A DNA stretch of 64,000 bases, from NCBI GenBank assembly GCA_003971905.1, contig RSEE01000021.1, forward strand, positions 682,001 to 746,000. Direction: 5' to 3'. Origin of the DNA: Moniliella sp. 'wahieum' (Eukaryota; Basidiomycota; Moniliellomycetes; Moniliellales; Moniliellaceae). The notes under the pieces were generated by a model. It was not told the DNA's origin. It saw only the letters and a list, made by a program, of their open reading frames with translations, and did not search any database. Shown one piece after another: positions 50,062-61,128 of the stretch. The translations under genes and the position numbers were made by a program. Numbering within the stretch: position 1 is the stretch's first letter; each line of letters begins with the position of its first letter.

Positions 50062-53000
50062 ATGGCCCTTCTCGTGCGCGACAGCGCCGCCCACGACGCC
50101 TCCGCACATACCCCACACGCCCTCGAGCCTGTCTCCGAGCTGGACGAGCCTGATCCAGACCAACCCCAGCACAGGCTCCAGACGCAGACGCATCCCCAGA
50201 CGCAGACGCACTCCCCGCCCTCCCCCGACCGCCATCCACCTCCCCCCCAGCAGCAGCCCCAGCAGCCTGAGCATCCCTCCCCCTCCCCCGATCTTCATCC
50301 CACCCCCGAAGAACCTCCCCAGCCCGAACCACAAGACCCCGCCGACGAAGATGAGGACGCGCTGCACCTCTCCCCCCGATCCACGTGCCTCCTGCCGGGC
50401 ACGCCTCCATCCGCACCGCCCTCCGTCCCGCCCACACACTCATCAGCGTCGCGTCCGATCCGCGTCTCGGAGGGCGGAGTCGCAGTGCGTGTCGCCGCCC
50501 TGCTCGCTCTGCCTCGGCACCACGTGCGGCCAGTGCCGGTCCGCCGACCCGGGTTCGGTTCAGTGCCGCTGCGCCGGTCGAAGGCTGGACCCATCGGGCC
50601 AGCGGTACGATCGGCACGGTGGTCCGACCCATGCGCACTTAACGGCAGAAGAGGTGGGGCGGAACTGCGAGAGCTTAAGATGGACCTGGCGCTTCTCGAG
50701 GCGAGGTGGGCCGCTGCGTCTCACCGTGCTGCGAGCAGGGCGACCCTATGCCGCCGCTGTCAATATGGCTTTTGGACAGACCAATCCTCATCCTGGGTAC
50801 CAACCTACTAGTCTGCGGATCGCCAATGCCGATGCGCGTGGTTTGCCTCGCGACAATTTCCCACCGGCCCCAACCGGGAAAAACTCCGACGCCGATTTGA
50901 CGCCATCAGGCTCCGGTCCGCCGTCGCAGTCGCAGCCGCACACGCACACGCTCAGTCCAAGCCCGGCCGCACTGGGATCATCACCGACCTGTGCACCACT
51001 GTCTTCCTGTCCCTCCAGTTCCCCCACTACCGGCGTGAACCTTCCCCCGTCGCTCGTGGCGCCTGGCTTGGTCCCTCCTCCCACCCCGCCGTCTGGGCCG
51101 TACGACCCCTCTCCTGCGCAGCACCTAGGTACGTAGTTTGGGTGCGCACTCGTCCCTTTCTGAAGGCAATTTACGCGGGGCTAGGTCCCCGCCTCCACCC
51201 ACATGGGTAACCTCGTCGAAGCAAGCGATACCGAATCGGTAGCTGACTCGGTCCTGAGTGAATCGGACTACCGTCCCGCTCCCAGCGGTCCGGGCGGCAC
51301 GTGGGTGGTTCGTCTCCGGGTCGGTGGCCTGGTCCACGAGGATCGACAGACCGGTCCGAACGGGAACGTGCGCTGTACCTTGGACCTGGAGCGCGTGCTA
51401 CATCTTCGCGTCCCCGGTTGGGACGCAAAGCACATGCGGAACGTGTATGTCTCATGTCACGGTTTGGATCTGGACGCGCCCACGCCCCCGCCCTCCGGGC
51501 AACTTGGCATCCTCTTCTTCTCCGTCTGTTCTTCCGGGGGCGGGACCGGGGTGGGGGGGGACGAAGCACGTTCTTCTGGCCCAATCGTCGTACGCTGCTG
51601 CTCCACCGCACGTGCAACCGCGTGCGGCCAATGCCCATTCGGCCCATACCCCCTGGATGGGATCATCGTATACGGGAAGTTACGTATCGGGTCGGTCTCC
51701 GCTGCCTTTTCCCGTTCGGGAAATGTGCGACCCACCCCAGGCTTGGGCTTGGGCTTGGACGATTCTCCTTGTCCTTCTTCCTCTGCATCCCCATCCGTCG
51801 CTGCGTCGCCCTTCCCCTCCCCTCCCAGCCCTAGGCCCACGATCAGGCCCACATTCAGGCCACATTCAGGTCCCAGTTTAGGTCCAGATTCAGGTCCAGG
51901 TTCAGGGTTAGGTGGCTACGCCGGCGGACCCGGGGACGCACCAGGTCGAAGTGGAATGGGAATGGGAATGGGAATGGAATCCCAGTTCGCCACTCTACCC
52001 ACCTGTTGTGTCCTCTGACGTATCTTCAGGCCAACCTTCGCCGTCGTTACCGCAAATCAGCGATGCGGCCGCAGTGACCGGATCCTACTTCCCCCCGCAA
52101 CCTGAACCGAGTTGGTCCCGTCCAAGTCTGGGAGCACGCCAAGGATCTTTTCCCAGCCGCATCGTGAGTCCGAGTCGGCGCGGCGGCGGTAACAGGCGCG
52201 GAGGCGGAGACGGGGAGTGTGGGTCCTGCTAGCGGGCGGACGCTTGTCGACTGCCACGCCTGCGAGTCCCGTGGGCAAGCGGTTGCACGGCGCTGCATCC
52301 AGGGTCCCGGGCAAACCAGGCCAACCAGGCAAACAAGGTCAACCAGGCCAACCAGGCCAACCAAGCCAACCACTTAAAGAAGGCAAAGAGGGCAAAAGCA
52401 ACGTGGAGGCATGGACGAGCGTAGGAGGCAAACGTGTTCCGCTGCACGACGACGCAGCATCGTCATCACTAGAACGAAGGGGATCGCAACGGGACCGTGA
52501 TCGGGAACGAATGGAACGGGAACGAGCTCGCGCTCGTATACGTGCTGGTGCACCACGTCAAACTCCGCTCGTCGTGCCCGTATCATCCGTATCATCCGTA
52601 TCATCCATATCTACTGCAGCTCCAGTTGCAGCTGCAGCTGCGGTCTCTCCCTCGGCGCACTCTGAACCTACACTTTTCCCCTCGCTCCGGCTGCGCCGTT
52701 GCACGGGAAAGTCGAGCGGGAGGAGGAAGGGGAGGAGAAAGCGAAAGCAAAAGCGAAAGCGAGACCTGTCCCCACGATTCGAGGGATCCAAAGTGTTCGG
52801 ATGATGCAAGTCACCCGCTGGTCGGTCCAGGTCCAAGTAGCTTGAGCTTGACACGAGACGTACCGAACTTGTCGGGTGGAGAGTCTATGTCAGCTACTTG
52901 TCCTGCCCCCGGCAGGGCCGAACGACAGCCCACCTCAGTCTCCGATCTAGGTGGCACAAGTAAAGGTGTTCCCTCTTCCTCCGAAACCAATATCGAACGT

Positions 53001-54111
53001 GGCACGCAACCGCACCCCCAACCCCAGCCCAACCCCGAGGCACCAAGCCGATCCCGACCCCGAACCCCGAACCGACGCCAACGCCAACACCAAAGCCGAA
53101 CGGCAAGGGGTATCTGACAAGCAGGGAGAAGTGACCGGACCGACGAAGGCGAAGGTGAAGGCGAAGGTGAAGGCGACGAGCCCGCTCGAGGCCGATCACG
53201 CACACCAATCCAACCTTCGCAAGCGGTACCACGTCCCGGGACCGAAGTTGACGTTAGCTGGTCGTCGGGACCCTTCGACAGGGCGGTTAGCCTCGACGGA
53301 TTTACCCGTAGCCGCTCCGGCAGCAGCAGCCGGCGGCGCAGGCACCCACACAGCTACAGGTCCTGGTACAGGTGGTACAGGTCCTGGTGTCGCTGGTGTC
53401 GCTGGTGGAGGGGGAGGGAGTTTAGCGCGTGTAGGCAAATGGACCAACCGACCGTCGCGTTCGTGGTCTCGGACTGGGGCGTTACGTCAACCGAATCGAC
53501 CTTTTTCCTTTCGCCGCGTGCTGCCTCGGTCTCCATTCGGCATCGGAAACTGAGGCGGAAGGACGACGGTCAAGACCACGATCTAACTTGGTCACGGCGA
53601 CACCGACTACCGGTCGTACCACTCCCAGTCTAGTTCTGGCCTAGCCCCGGCCCAGGCACAGGTACAGGTACAGGGTACCCAGTGGGAGTACCTGACGGAC
53701 CACCGATTTCTGGTGCGGCGCATTGGACCGGTCGTCCTCAGCCACTGCAAATGGGATGGGGAGGGGAATGGGTACGATTCGCCCGCGTCGGAATTTTACG
53801 AGTGGGGTCCGAGTACGATATGGTGCAAATGTAAGCAAGCGTACGCCAAGCCCTTGGCGCCTTGGCCTCGCGCCTTGTACGGGATATGGGCTACGGGCAG
53901 CAGCGCCGAGTTGTACCGGTTTGCCCTGGTGTCGTTGCGCTGCCTTTCTGTGCGGTGGGGGGGGAAAGTACCGGGTCCCCTAGCACGCGGGTTCCCGTCT
54001 CACCGTGTCCTGTGCTCGTCGGGGCGGTTCGGGGCGTGCGGACGAGGAAAGGGATGGGTAGGTGGGCGAATGGTTTCACCTCGGCCGAGTTACGTTCCAG
54101 CGAGGCTCTGA
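50062..54111 (+). CDS. Large low-complexity protein of unknown function
   Basis: The coding-like stretch begins at MALLVRDSAAHDASAHTPHA and enters a Pro/Gln/Glu-rich region. The middle has a Cys-containing stretch CSLCLGTTCGQCRSADPG (50510-50565) and ESLRWTWRFSRRGG. It also has a better-structured block at 51203-51480 (SDTESVADSVLSESDYRPAP; WVVRLRVGGLVHEDRQTGPN; CTLDLERVLHLRVPGWDAKH). The last third is Ser/Pro/Gly-rich with minisatellites. A final structured block, WEYLTDHRFLVRRIGPVVLS and SEFYEWGPSTIWCKCKQAYA (53685-53845), precedes the end. All frames are used, so many slips or introns exist. No domain is recognised. A transcription-regulatory or zinc-binding role would be speculation. The ends are approximate, and two genes are possible. 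Confidence 0.4.
52309..52376 (+). repeat. CCAACCAGG-type 9-bp minisatellite
   Basis: Units such as CCAACCAGG, CAAACAAGGT and CCAACCAGGCCAACC repeat about seven times. One frame encodes a GQPGQPGQPSQP collagen-like tract. It lies inside the unknown gene 50062-54111. Confidence 0.8.
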
Positions 54112-55657
54112 CGGTTATCTCCTCCGTTGTGTGGCCCCAGCCTGTATCCTGCATCTGCCATCCTGCATGAAATATCTCCTGCCTTTCTCCCTTTTTTCCT
54201 TTCCTTCCTTCGGTCTTTCTAGGTTCCTTTCAACCTGATCGATTTCGATTATCGATGATTCATGATCCCTCCATGTGTGCAACATGCAACGACGGACCGG
54301 ACCTTCCCTGGCATCTCTTACTTTTCCTTCTTCTTCTTTCCCTCTTCTTTTCCTTCTTGTCCCTCCCCGGTTTTGCGTTTTGTCTGTGATCGCCTCCCCC
54401 TTGTTCCTTCCCTTCTCTCCCTCCCTCCTTGCCATTCCCATTCCCATCCCCATTTCATCCCCATTCCCATCCCATTCCCACTCGCACTCCCATCATGTGT
54501 ACCACCCCACCCTACCCATCTTGCGACTTCCCCCCCCCCTCCTCCTCATGGCCTCTTCCCCCATCATCGACATCCTCTTCAGCTTCACGCTCCCCCCCTG
54601 CCCCTTCACTGTCCCTGTTCTATGCTCATGGTAATCTTCCCCTCACGTTAGTCCTTCCTCCCCCTACTTGGCCACAGTTTCGTCCCAGGTTAGCCCCAGG
54701 TTAGGTTAGCCCCAGGTTAGCCCCATGTTCATCCTAGTAGGTTCACCCAGGTAGTAGGATGGAAACGGCTAGGGCACACGTTGTCGTGGGCGGAGGTGAG
54801 CCTGGATGGGCGAGTCTCAAGTACCGGCCATAATGCTGTAGGTACGCGAAAACAGAGAGAAGAGTATGTATGGTATGGATGATTGGGGGTGGGGGGGAGA
54901 GACACTATAGGAAACGACAGTGCCGTGGTGAGGTAACGGCCAGATACTGCATGGTATAGAGAGAGACTCATGAGGTCGATGAGGAAGCGAACCATGACAG
55001 TCTCTACACAACCTGTCTGTTCCAGGTTCCTAAGTTCCAGGTTCCAGTGGAGGCCTCCTCACGCTCATCGGCCACCCTCACTACTTGTCGAAAACAGTAC
55101 CAGGATACTTAACGCTCCGGAGGACCACGGGAGGTTCTTCACCGGGCGGGTCGGAGGCGGGGGGGGCAGACTAGGCTCACGCGCTCACGTACATTCATGT
55201 ACTGAGTACTGGGTACTGGCGGACTGGCAGGTAGAGTTTGCCTGCAGCACTACGACCGGAAGGTGGGCGGAGAGAAGGCAGGTATCTACGCGATGCACGT
55301 GTACCCATCTCGGAGCGCAGGCGATATGAAAACGGTGGAAAGACGAGGAGGCGAGAGAGAAACAGGAAAGAAGGAAGGCAGGAGACGGAGGGAGGAAGGA
55401 TCTCTCGGAGAATCCACAAAAAAGTGCTTCAATTGGTATGATCAAACATTGTATGTACAAACCTTCAACATCCAAATCGAACCGGTACGCGGAGCCCAAT
55501 GGAACAAATCCCATTTCGGGGAGCAGCTCTGTGCCGATCGGTTCTAAGTCCAAGCATCGACCCACCGACCGACTGACCGACCGAAACGGCGTAGCACGGT
55601 ACTAACGCGGAGAGCGTACATGCTACGCTCCTGGGAGACAGCTACCCATGGTTGTGC
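54112..55657. other. Mostly non-coding region with a long pyrimidine-rich tract
   Basis: 54185-54720 is strongly C/T-rich on the plus strand, with CCCATTCCCATCCCCATT units (54432-54482). GGTTAGCCCCAGGTTAGGTTAGCCCCAGG units lie at 54689-54720. On the minus strand a possible small exon starts at 55565 with MGRCLDLEPIGTELLPEMGF then VPLGSAYRFDLDVEG, after which a GT donor may follow. I could not extend it to a recognisable protein. Confidence 0.5.
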
Positions 55658-56216
55658 TCACGCCGGCGGCGCAGGCGCTGGCGCAGACGTAGGTGTAGGC
55701 TTCTTGTCCTCCAAAGCGGCTTGGACCGGGTGCTTGCGCCTATAACCCAAATGCGAGCCAACTGGCAAGCCCCGTGCCGCCGACAAACACGTTGACAGCA
55801 GCAAGCGAGTAATTGACTGGGGTGATTACCAGCGAGTACCTAGGGATGCGAGCGATCCATAACACCATACGGGCGCAGGTTGCAGGGTGCAGGGTACAGG
55901 GGCAGGTCGCAGGTTAGTGCGAGCACGAAGCGGATATACCTACCATGTATGCGGCTCATACGCCTATCTCCCGGGGGAGGCACACACACAGAGAGAGAAA
56001 GAGAAAAGAGAGAAAGAAAGACGTACCGGACCCAAATGAAGCCCGTGGCGGTGAGGGCGAGGTTCTGGCTGACGGACAACTTGTCGGCGGGCGGGAGAGG
56101 TCCTTGATGCCAGCCACGACGAGGCCCACTTGAAGGGGGTGCCCAGAAAAAGACGTTTGGGCCCGGCGGGGTTGAGAAGGCTTGGAGCGGGACGAGTGGG
56201 CGTGAGCAGAGGCCAT
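55658..56216 (-). CDS. MPC2: Mitochondrial pyruvate carrier subunit 2 (MPC2-like)
   Basis: Inner mitochondrial membrane protein that pairs with MPC1 to import pyruvate. It starts MASAHAHSSRSKPSQPRRAQ, a short basic leader. Frames then alternate through FFLG-TPFKWGLVVAGIKDL, matching the FFW-P-KWGL-AG--D--RP signature. ADKLSVSQNLALTATGFIWV then R joins across a 187-nt intron (56026-55840) to YSLVITPVNYSLAAVNVFVG and GTGLAS. The tail reads ARIW then, after a slip, KHPVQAALEDKKPTPTSAPA and PAPPA-stop. The length of about 123 residues is normal. Slips near 56160, 56100 and 55765 break the frame. The SRYSLVI-P-N-SL-AVN-FVG block is diagnostic for MPC2 rather than MPC1. Confidence 0.93.
55840..56026 (-). 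other. Intron in MPC2
   Basis: The donor GTACGTCTTTC follows TTCATTTGGGTCCG, and the acceptor ATCCCTAG precedes GTACTCGCTGG. The junction gives FIWVRYSLVI, as in MPC2 homologues. It contains a CT-rich microsatellite near the 5' end. Confidence 0.9.
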
Positions 56217-56393
56217 GGCAGTGCGCCTGTAAGGGGGAGGGAGAGGGGGGACCGTGGCGAGGGAAGAGAGGGCGGAGGCTGAGCGCTGACACGGCCACAG
56301 CAGGGCAAGTAGTGGCGTATGTGGTGGATCTCAACTGTCCCAGGACGGCGAGGATCAAGCGAGTACTGCGCTCCGCTGAGCACCACCAGCTGC

Positions 56394-56445
56394 CATCTGC
56401 ATCTGCCATCTGCCATCTGCCATCTGCCATCTGCCATCCAATACC
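56394..56445. repeat. CATCTGC heptamer array upstream of MPC2
   Basis: About seven units of GCCATCTGC or CATCTGCC in tandem (CTGCCATCTGCCATCTGCCA). It lies 180 bp upstream of the MPC2 start. Probably a replication-slippage minisatellite. Confidence 0.8.
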
Positions 56446-56792
56446 ATCTGCAATCTCCTATCGTCCATCGGCCATCTGCCGCCCCTGCTCCGGCGGCGCC
56501 GCACAGGGCACTGTACCGCCCGAAGCACCCGCGCGGCGTTAGGCTGGCAAGCGGCAAGCGCTAAGCGACACAGCCACCCACACAGCCCCCTGCTGCCCGC
56601 CCGCGCCGTCTGAGATCTCAGTCTGAGATGCGGGTGCTCCGACCTGGTGGACTCGACTGCGTACTTCGACTTGGTGTACTTGGACTGGGTGTACTCGGCC
56701 TTGTCCTCGGACTGAGTGGGGTGGGACGGCGTCCTGTGTGGTTCGCCTTGTGGTCCAGCAGGGAGACCATCAATACAAAAAGGAAAATTGAA

Positions 56793-56886
56793 TCTCCCTC
56801 TGGGAGTCGAACCCAGGACATCAGAGCAGAGACGCACTCCACGTGACCAATTACAATCTGACGCTCTTCCAACTGAGCTAAGGAGA
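56793..56886 (-). tRNA. tRNA with anticodon-loop intron, best read as tRNA-Tyr(GTA)
   Basis: The reverse complement gives the 5' acceptor strand TCTCCTT and D arm AGCTCAGTTGGAAGAGC. The anticodon stem is TCAGA with loop TTGTAA, then an intron of about 27 nt and TCTGA. The T arm is CTGGGTTCGACTCCCAG and the 3' acceptor AGGGAGA. TTTT follows within about 10 nt as a Pol III stop. With stem TCAGA/TCTGA the anticodon is GTA (Tyr), and the intron sits after position 37, as in eukaryotic tRNA-Tyr. Reading the stem one base earlier would give TGT (Thr), but leaves a G-T pair and a short variable loop. The 5' acceptor appears one C short of the TCTCCCT expected from the 3' strand. Confidence 0.8.
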
Positions 56887-57772
56887 GGTGGATGCCAAAC
56901 CAGTCTCCCAGTCAACTAGTACAGAATACGTCGTAGCGCCGCACCGGTGGTGCTACGGAAAAAGTTATGTAGGTACCCAAGGCCTAGATAGGACCTGAGC
57001 GGACCTATATACAAACAGTTATACCTCTCCCTCGGCGCTTCCTTCCTTCCACCAATCCACCCTATCAACCACCCCCCTCCACCCAAGCACAAAAGAAAAG
57101 ACGGTACAATCAAAGCCAAGCGACGGAACGGAAGCCGCACGCCACACGCCGCACTCCTACCTTTAGCCCTGGACCCACCCTGCGACTCTGCACGTGGGGC
57201 CACAAGGCGGGAAGAGCATGCGCGCGCGGAGGGAATGCGGAATGCAGAATGGGCAAAGGGCAATGGGAAATGTGGGAAAGGGAGGAAAGGGAGGAAAGGG
57301 AGGAAGGGGGGGAAAGGAAGAATGGGGCGAGAAGGACAAAAATGGCAACGATGGCACGGAGGGTACGGAGGGTACGGACGACTGGGACACAGGACAGCAG
57401 AGGCCGACAGGGGTGGCAAGTACGGCCAAGAGGGCACACGACTGAGGACTGAGGACTGAGGATTGAGACCACATGTGGTACCAAGCCCGGTTTGCCCGAT
57501 AGCAACCTACGGTCCCGAGGAGGCTTCGCCAAGGGCCATCGCAATCGCAATCGCAATCGCAATCGCCATCGGACCAGCAACCGGAACCAGACTCGCTCGC
57601 AACCGGAACCAGACTGGCAACCGGAACCAGAACCGAGGCAAGGGAAGGAGGAGAGGGGGGGGTACGGGTCCAGGTACGCATTCGTTACGCCTTGTGCATT
57701 ACGCCGTGCGCCTTACGCCGTACACCATACGCCGTACACCATACGCACTACGTACGATGCAAGCAAGACAGC
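56887..57772. other. Intergenic region between tRNA and oxysterol-binding protein gene
   Basis: No gene is supported. Purine-rich GGGAAAGGGAGGAAAGGGAGG units lie at 57266-57315, CGCAATCGCAATCGCAATCG at 57539-57566, and CCGTACACCATACG units at 57717-57745. Frames translate to simple-sequence peptides. Confidence 0.6.
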
Positions 57773-59753
57773 TTAAGGCAAAGCGGCTTCTTTGGCCAAA
57801 GCTTCACGACCTTTGAGTGTGAGTGTAGGTCGACCCGAGGCGTACTCATCCGAGAAGACTGCGGAACAAAAGGGGTATTGGTACGTGCGCGTTCGGCAGC
57901 CAAATCGCGTTGCTCCTGTTCGATCTGTTGTTTGGACAAGGTAGCTTGGGCATACGGTTTTGCCTGGATGGCTGTTGTGACAGGTGCCCAGATCCGACGC
58001 GACTCGAGTGGCCCGTGGTCCTCTACCGGCCGCACCGTCTTGGGCGTCACGTTCAGATCGGATAGGTTGACAAGTAAGCGCGATTCCTGTGAGCAACGTC
58101 AGATTGGGCGGGTTAGAATTTTGGTCTCCATCCAAACTAAGAGCGCGGGAAGGAAGCAATCAAGCAAGCAAGCAATGAGGCGGGGGGGGAAGCAAAGAAA
58201 GAAAAGCAAGAAGAAAGGAAAGGAAAGAAAGAAAAAAGGAAAGAAAGAAACAAGAACCAAGAACCAAGAACCAAGAACCAAGAACCAAGAACCAAGAACC
58301 AAGAACCAAGAACCAAGAACCAATAAGGAGGGGAAGAAGGGAGGACGTACGGTATCACCCTTAATCTTGAACGTGACCATACCATTCCACTGACCCTGGA
58401 ACGTAGCCACGACCAACTTTCCGGGACCTGAGAGCACTTTGTCCAATACGGCGGGCCAGACTGTTCGCCATCCTCTAGGTTTTCCTCGTCCATCACGCCA
58501 GGCGGACGCACCCAATCGTACTGGTAAATAACGCCTTCAAGGGCATACTTAGCCTTGGTCAACCACCTTCTTCCTTGTACTCAATCAAAGCGCGCAACCT
58601 CGTACCGCCACTCCCATCAGGCCGGTCGGACGCGCGCATGCCGCCATACGAATCAATCACAGTAGCATCCGCCATGCTCACCCACAAACTTCCGCGCAAA
58701 AGACGTTGATCGAGGCGGTGGGGGGTGCGTGATGCGGTACCGTTCGCCCGACGCTTCGTGGCCTTTAGCCGTGGGCAACAACTTGATAAACATACCGCGA
58801 TTGCGGGATCCCGCATAGATGCGTACCGACGTGCCGGTGAACCGGCCAGACAATTGATCCACACCGGAAATTTCAATCCCGGCCTCGGCGCACGCACCGT
58901 AAAACGTCGATACGGCGGATGGTGCGATACCTGCTCAGTGAGAAAGACGATGCGGCGGTGTTGCGACGCAAGGGTACTTTGGGTTTCGGCCGTGGCACTG
59001 CTCAGTGCCGCCAGCGCAGCTTGGGACGATGCGCTACTGCTGGACGAGCTGCCGTCAGCGTTGGGCGTAGCGGGCAAGGACGGCAAGGAGCGTGCCGGGA
59101 GAGGCGGGGGAGCAGCTCCTTTCGCAGCTGCGCCACCAGGCGCGGGGGTAGCTGACACGGAGCCGGAGACATAGGTAGCGGCAGAGGCGTGGTAGTGCTC
59201 AAATCTTGCACCGGGACGATAAGGTGCGGATGCTTGTGTACGATGGGGGTCTCTACGTCCCAGTGGCACTGAAAGTGTTCGCCCAAGATGGAATTGTAGG
59301 GTTGCAAACGCCGTCTTGACGACCTGCAGGTCCTTGGTCAGGGTGATGGTGAAGCGGAGGCAGGCCAGCATGCGGTCCAGGGGCTGGTCAAAGTCGGGAA
59401 TGGTGGCGAACAGGTCGGCGCGGTCGAGGTAGGTCCAGTACTCGAGGTTGGGCTGTACAAGTACGGCGAGAGTGGGGGAGGGGAGAGTGGGAGAGTGGGT
59501 TAGTGGGTGTGGGCAGCATGGCGGCAGGGCGCAGGACAGGGAGACTAAGACTAAGACTAAGAGTACGCACGATGGGTTCCATCAGGTTGGCCGGGAGAGA
59601 AAAGCGGATGGCGGCCAAGTCCTTGACGCCGACGACCTTCTTGAGGATGGCGAGGAGGGAGGAGATCTTGGACGACTGGCTCTGCTCCTCATTGTCGGCG
59701 GGGACGGGGAGGGTGGGGTTAAAGTCGTGGTCGGGCGGGGCGGAGGAGGCCAT
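57773..59753 (-). CDS. Oxysterol-binding protein (ORP/Osh family)
   Basis: Sterol/phosphoinositide exchange protein acting at membrane contacts, without a PH domain. It starts MASSAPPDHDFNPTLPVPAD, then SSLLAILKKVVGVKDLAAIR and FSLPANLMEPI. A 118-nt intron (59570-59453) joins to PNLEYWTYLDRADLFATIPD. Next are FDQPLDRMLACLRFTITLTK and, after a slip, PYNSILGEHFQCHWDVETP. A Ser/Ala/Pro-rich insert precedes the signature FLTEQVSHHPP. Then come QLSGRFTGTSVRIYAGSRNR and LLRGSLWVSMADATVIDSYG. KLVVATFQGQWNGMVTFKIK joins across a second intron (58350-58087) to ESRLLVNLSDLNVTPKTVRP. The tail is GPLESRRIWAPVTTAIQAKP, then RDLAAERARTNTPFVPQYF, ending EALAKEAALP-stop. Overall size and motif set fit short fungal Osh proteins. 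The exact subfamily is not assigned. Confidence 0.94.
58087..58350 (-). other. Second intron of the ORP gene, carrying a heptamer minisatellite
   Basis: The donor GTACGT follows AAGGGTGATACC, and the acceptor GCTCACAG precedes GAATCGCGC. It is 264 nt long. Inside, at 58251-58322, about ten copies of CAAGAAC stand in tandem (GGTTCTT on the sense strand). Confidence 0.85.
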
Positions 59754-61128
59754 GGTGGGAAGGCAACGGGTGGTGGGTGGGTGGGTGGGATGGACGGAGG
59801 GATGGATGGACGGAGGGATGGATGCACGGAGGGATGGATGCACGCAATGAGTCGATGCGGGCAGAAAGGCGTTGCCTAAGGCTTAGGCTTAGTTAGGCTA
59901 CGCGCTGCCGAGCTGAGTCGTCGGATGAGGCTGAGGTTTCAGCGGGGGCCTCTGCGGACAGTCTCAGTTTCCCAGCACGCAGACGCAGTGCGCCCTCCCG
60001 CGCCCACATCACAGCATCACAGCATCACATGCTTGCCGCAGCGCTGCCGTGTCCGCCCAGCTCCATGGAGCACCCATCCCATCCCATCCATCCCATCACA
60101 TTTGAATCACCCCCATCCCTCCGCCTCTCCATCTCACCCACCTAACCAACCCCATCCATCCCGCACCCGCCCTGCGCAAAACCACTCCACATCGACCCAC
60201 CCACGGTAACATTTCAGAGGCCAGACTCACATGTCACAGTACTCACATCTCACCTTGACATCGCAATGTTCAATGTTCAATGTTCAACGTTCAATGTGTG
60301 CAATGTTCAATGTTCAAGGTTGGGGATGCCTCCCCTACCCGTTTCCCCACGCATTTGGACCCGCCATAGAGCCATCCGTACCACCACCACCCCACTCAAC
60401 TCTCAACCAACGACGCTGAGGCGCAACGCGATGCACTGCGGACTACGGACGATATCGCTCAGGAGGCGCCCTTAGGCCAGCCAAGCTTACCTCTTCAGGC
60501 TTCAAGCTTCAGGCTTCAGTTTTCAGGCTATAGGTTAGCTGCACGTTCAACCACCCCCAGCCACAACCAGGCTGGTCATGGCAATGCGTCTGGAACTGCG
60601 ACTGGAAATGGGAATGGGAATGGGAATGGGAATGCACATAGTTCAGGGGGAACCCTTCCCCGCGTATACAGGCCCGCCCGAAGGAGGCGGAGAGCGGTAT
60701 GCGAGGAGCGAAGCGGTGAAGCGGCGGTGGGGCTGGAGGGGGGAAGGCACAGGACCGTGGGAAGCGGTACGGGTAAAGGGTAAAGGGTAAACGGTGAAGG
60801 TGGGTGGAACGGCCAACGCGGACCGTTGCGTCAAGGAGCGAGGAAAAGAGAGCGAAAACGAAAGAGAGTGAGAGGGGAGAGTAAGAGGCGGGAGGGGCGG
60901 GGGGGGGGGGATGTGGGTAATCATGGGGGTATTGGGGGTAATTGAGGAGAATGGGGGAGAAGGGGGAGAATGGGGGATGGAGGTAAAGGGGGGGGGGTGG
61001 GGGAAGGGGGGAGAAGGGGGGATAACGGGCGCATGTGTACAGAAGGGGACCTGAACCCTGTTACAGGGTATAAGAAGAGTCGGACCAAAAAGCAGCCCTC
61101 AGGCCCTCAGGCACTCAGGCACTCAGGC
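59754..61128. other. Intergenic region, 1.4 kb, with many simple repeats
   Basis: Visible arrays: GGATGGATGGACGGAGG units (59795-59840), CTAAGGCTTAGGCTTAG (59876-59892) and CAATGTTCAATGTTCAATG (60264-60320). Also TTCAGGCTTCAAGCTTCAGG (60496-60530), GGGAATGGGAATGGGAATGG (60606-60634), G-runs (60897-61025) and CCCTCAGGCACTCAGGCACT (61100-61130). No gene is supported. Confidence 0.6.

Noticed and set aside
58137-58562. A minus-strand frame with a repeated hydrophobic FLVLGSW-like peptide looking like a membrane protein
   Set aside because: It is the translation of the CAAGAAC array inside an intron of the ORP gene. The periodic peptide is a by-product of the repeat.
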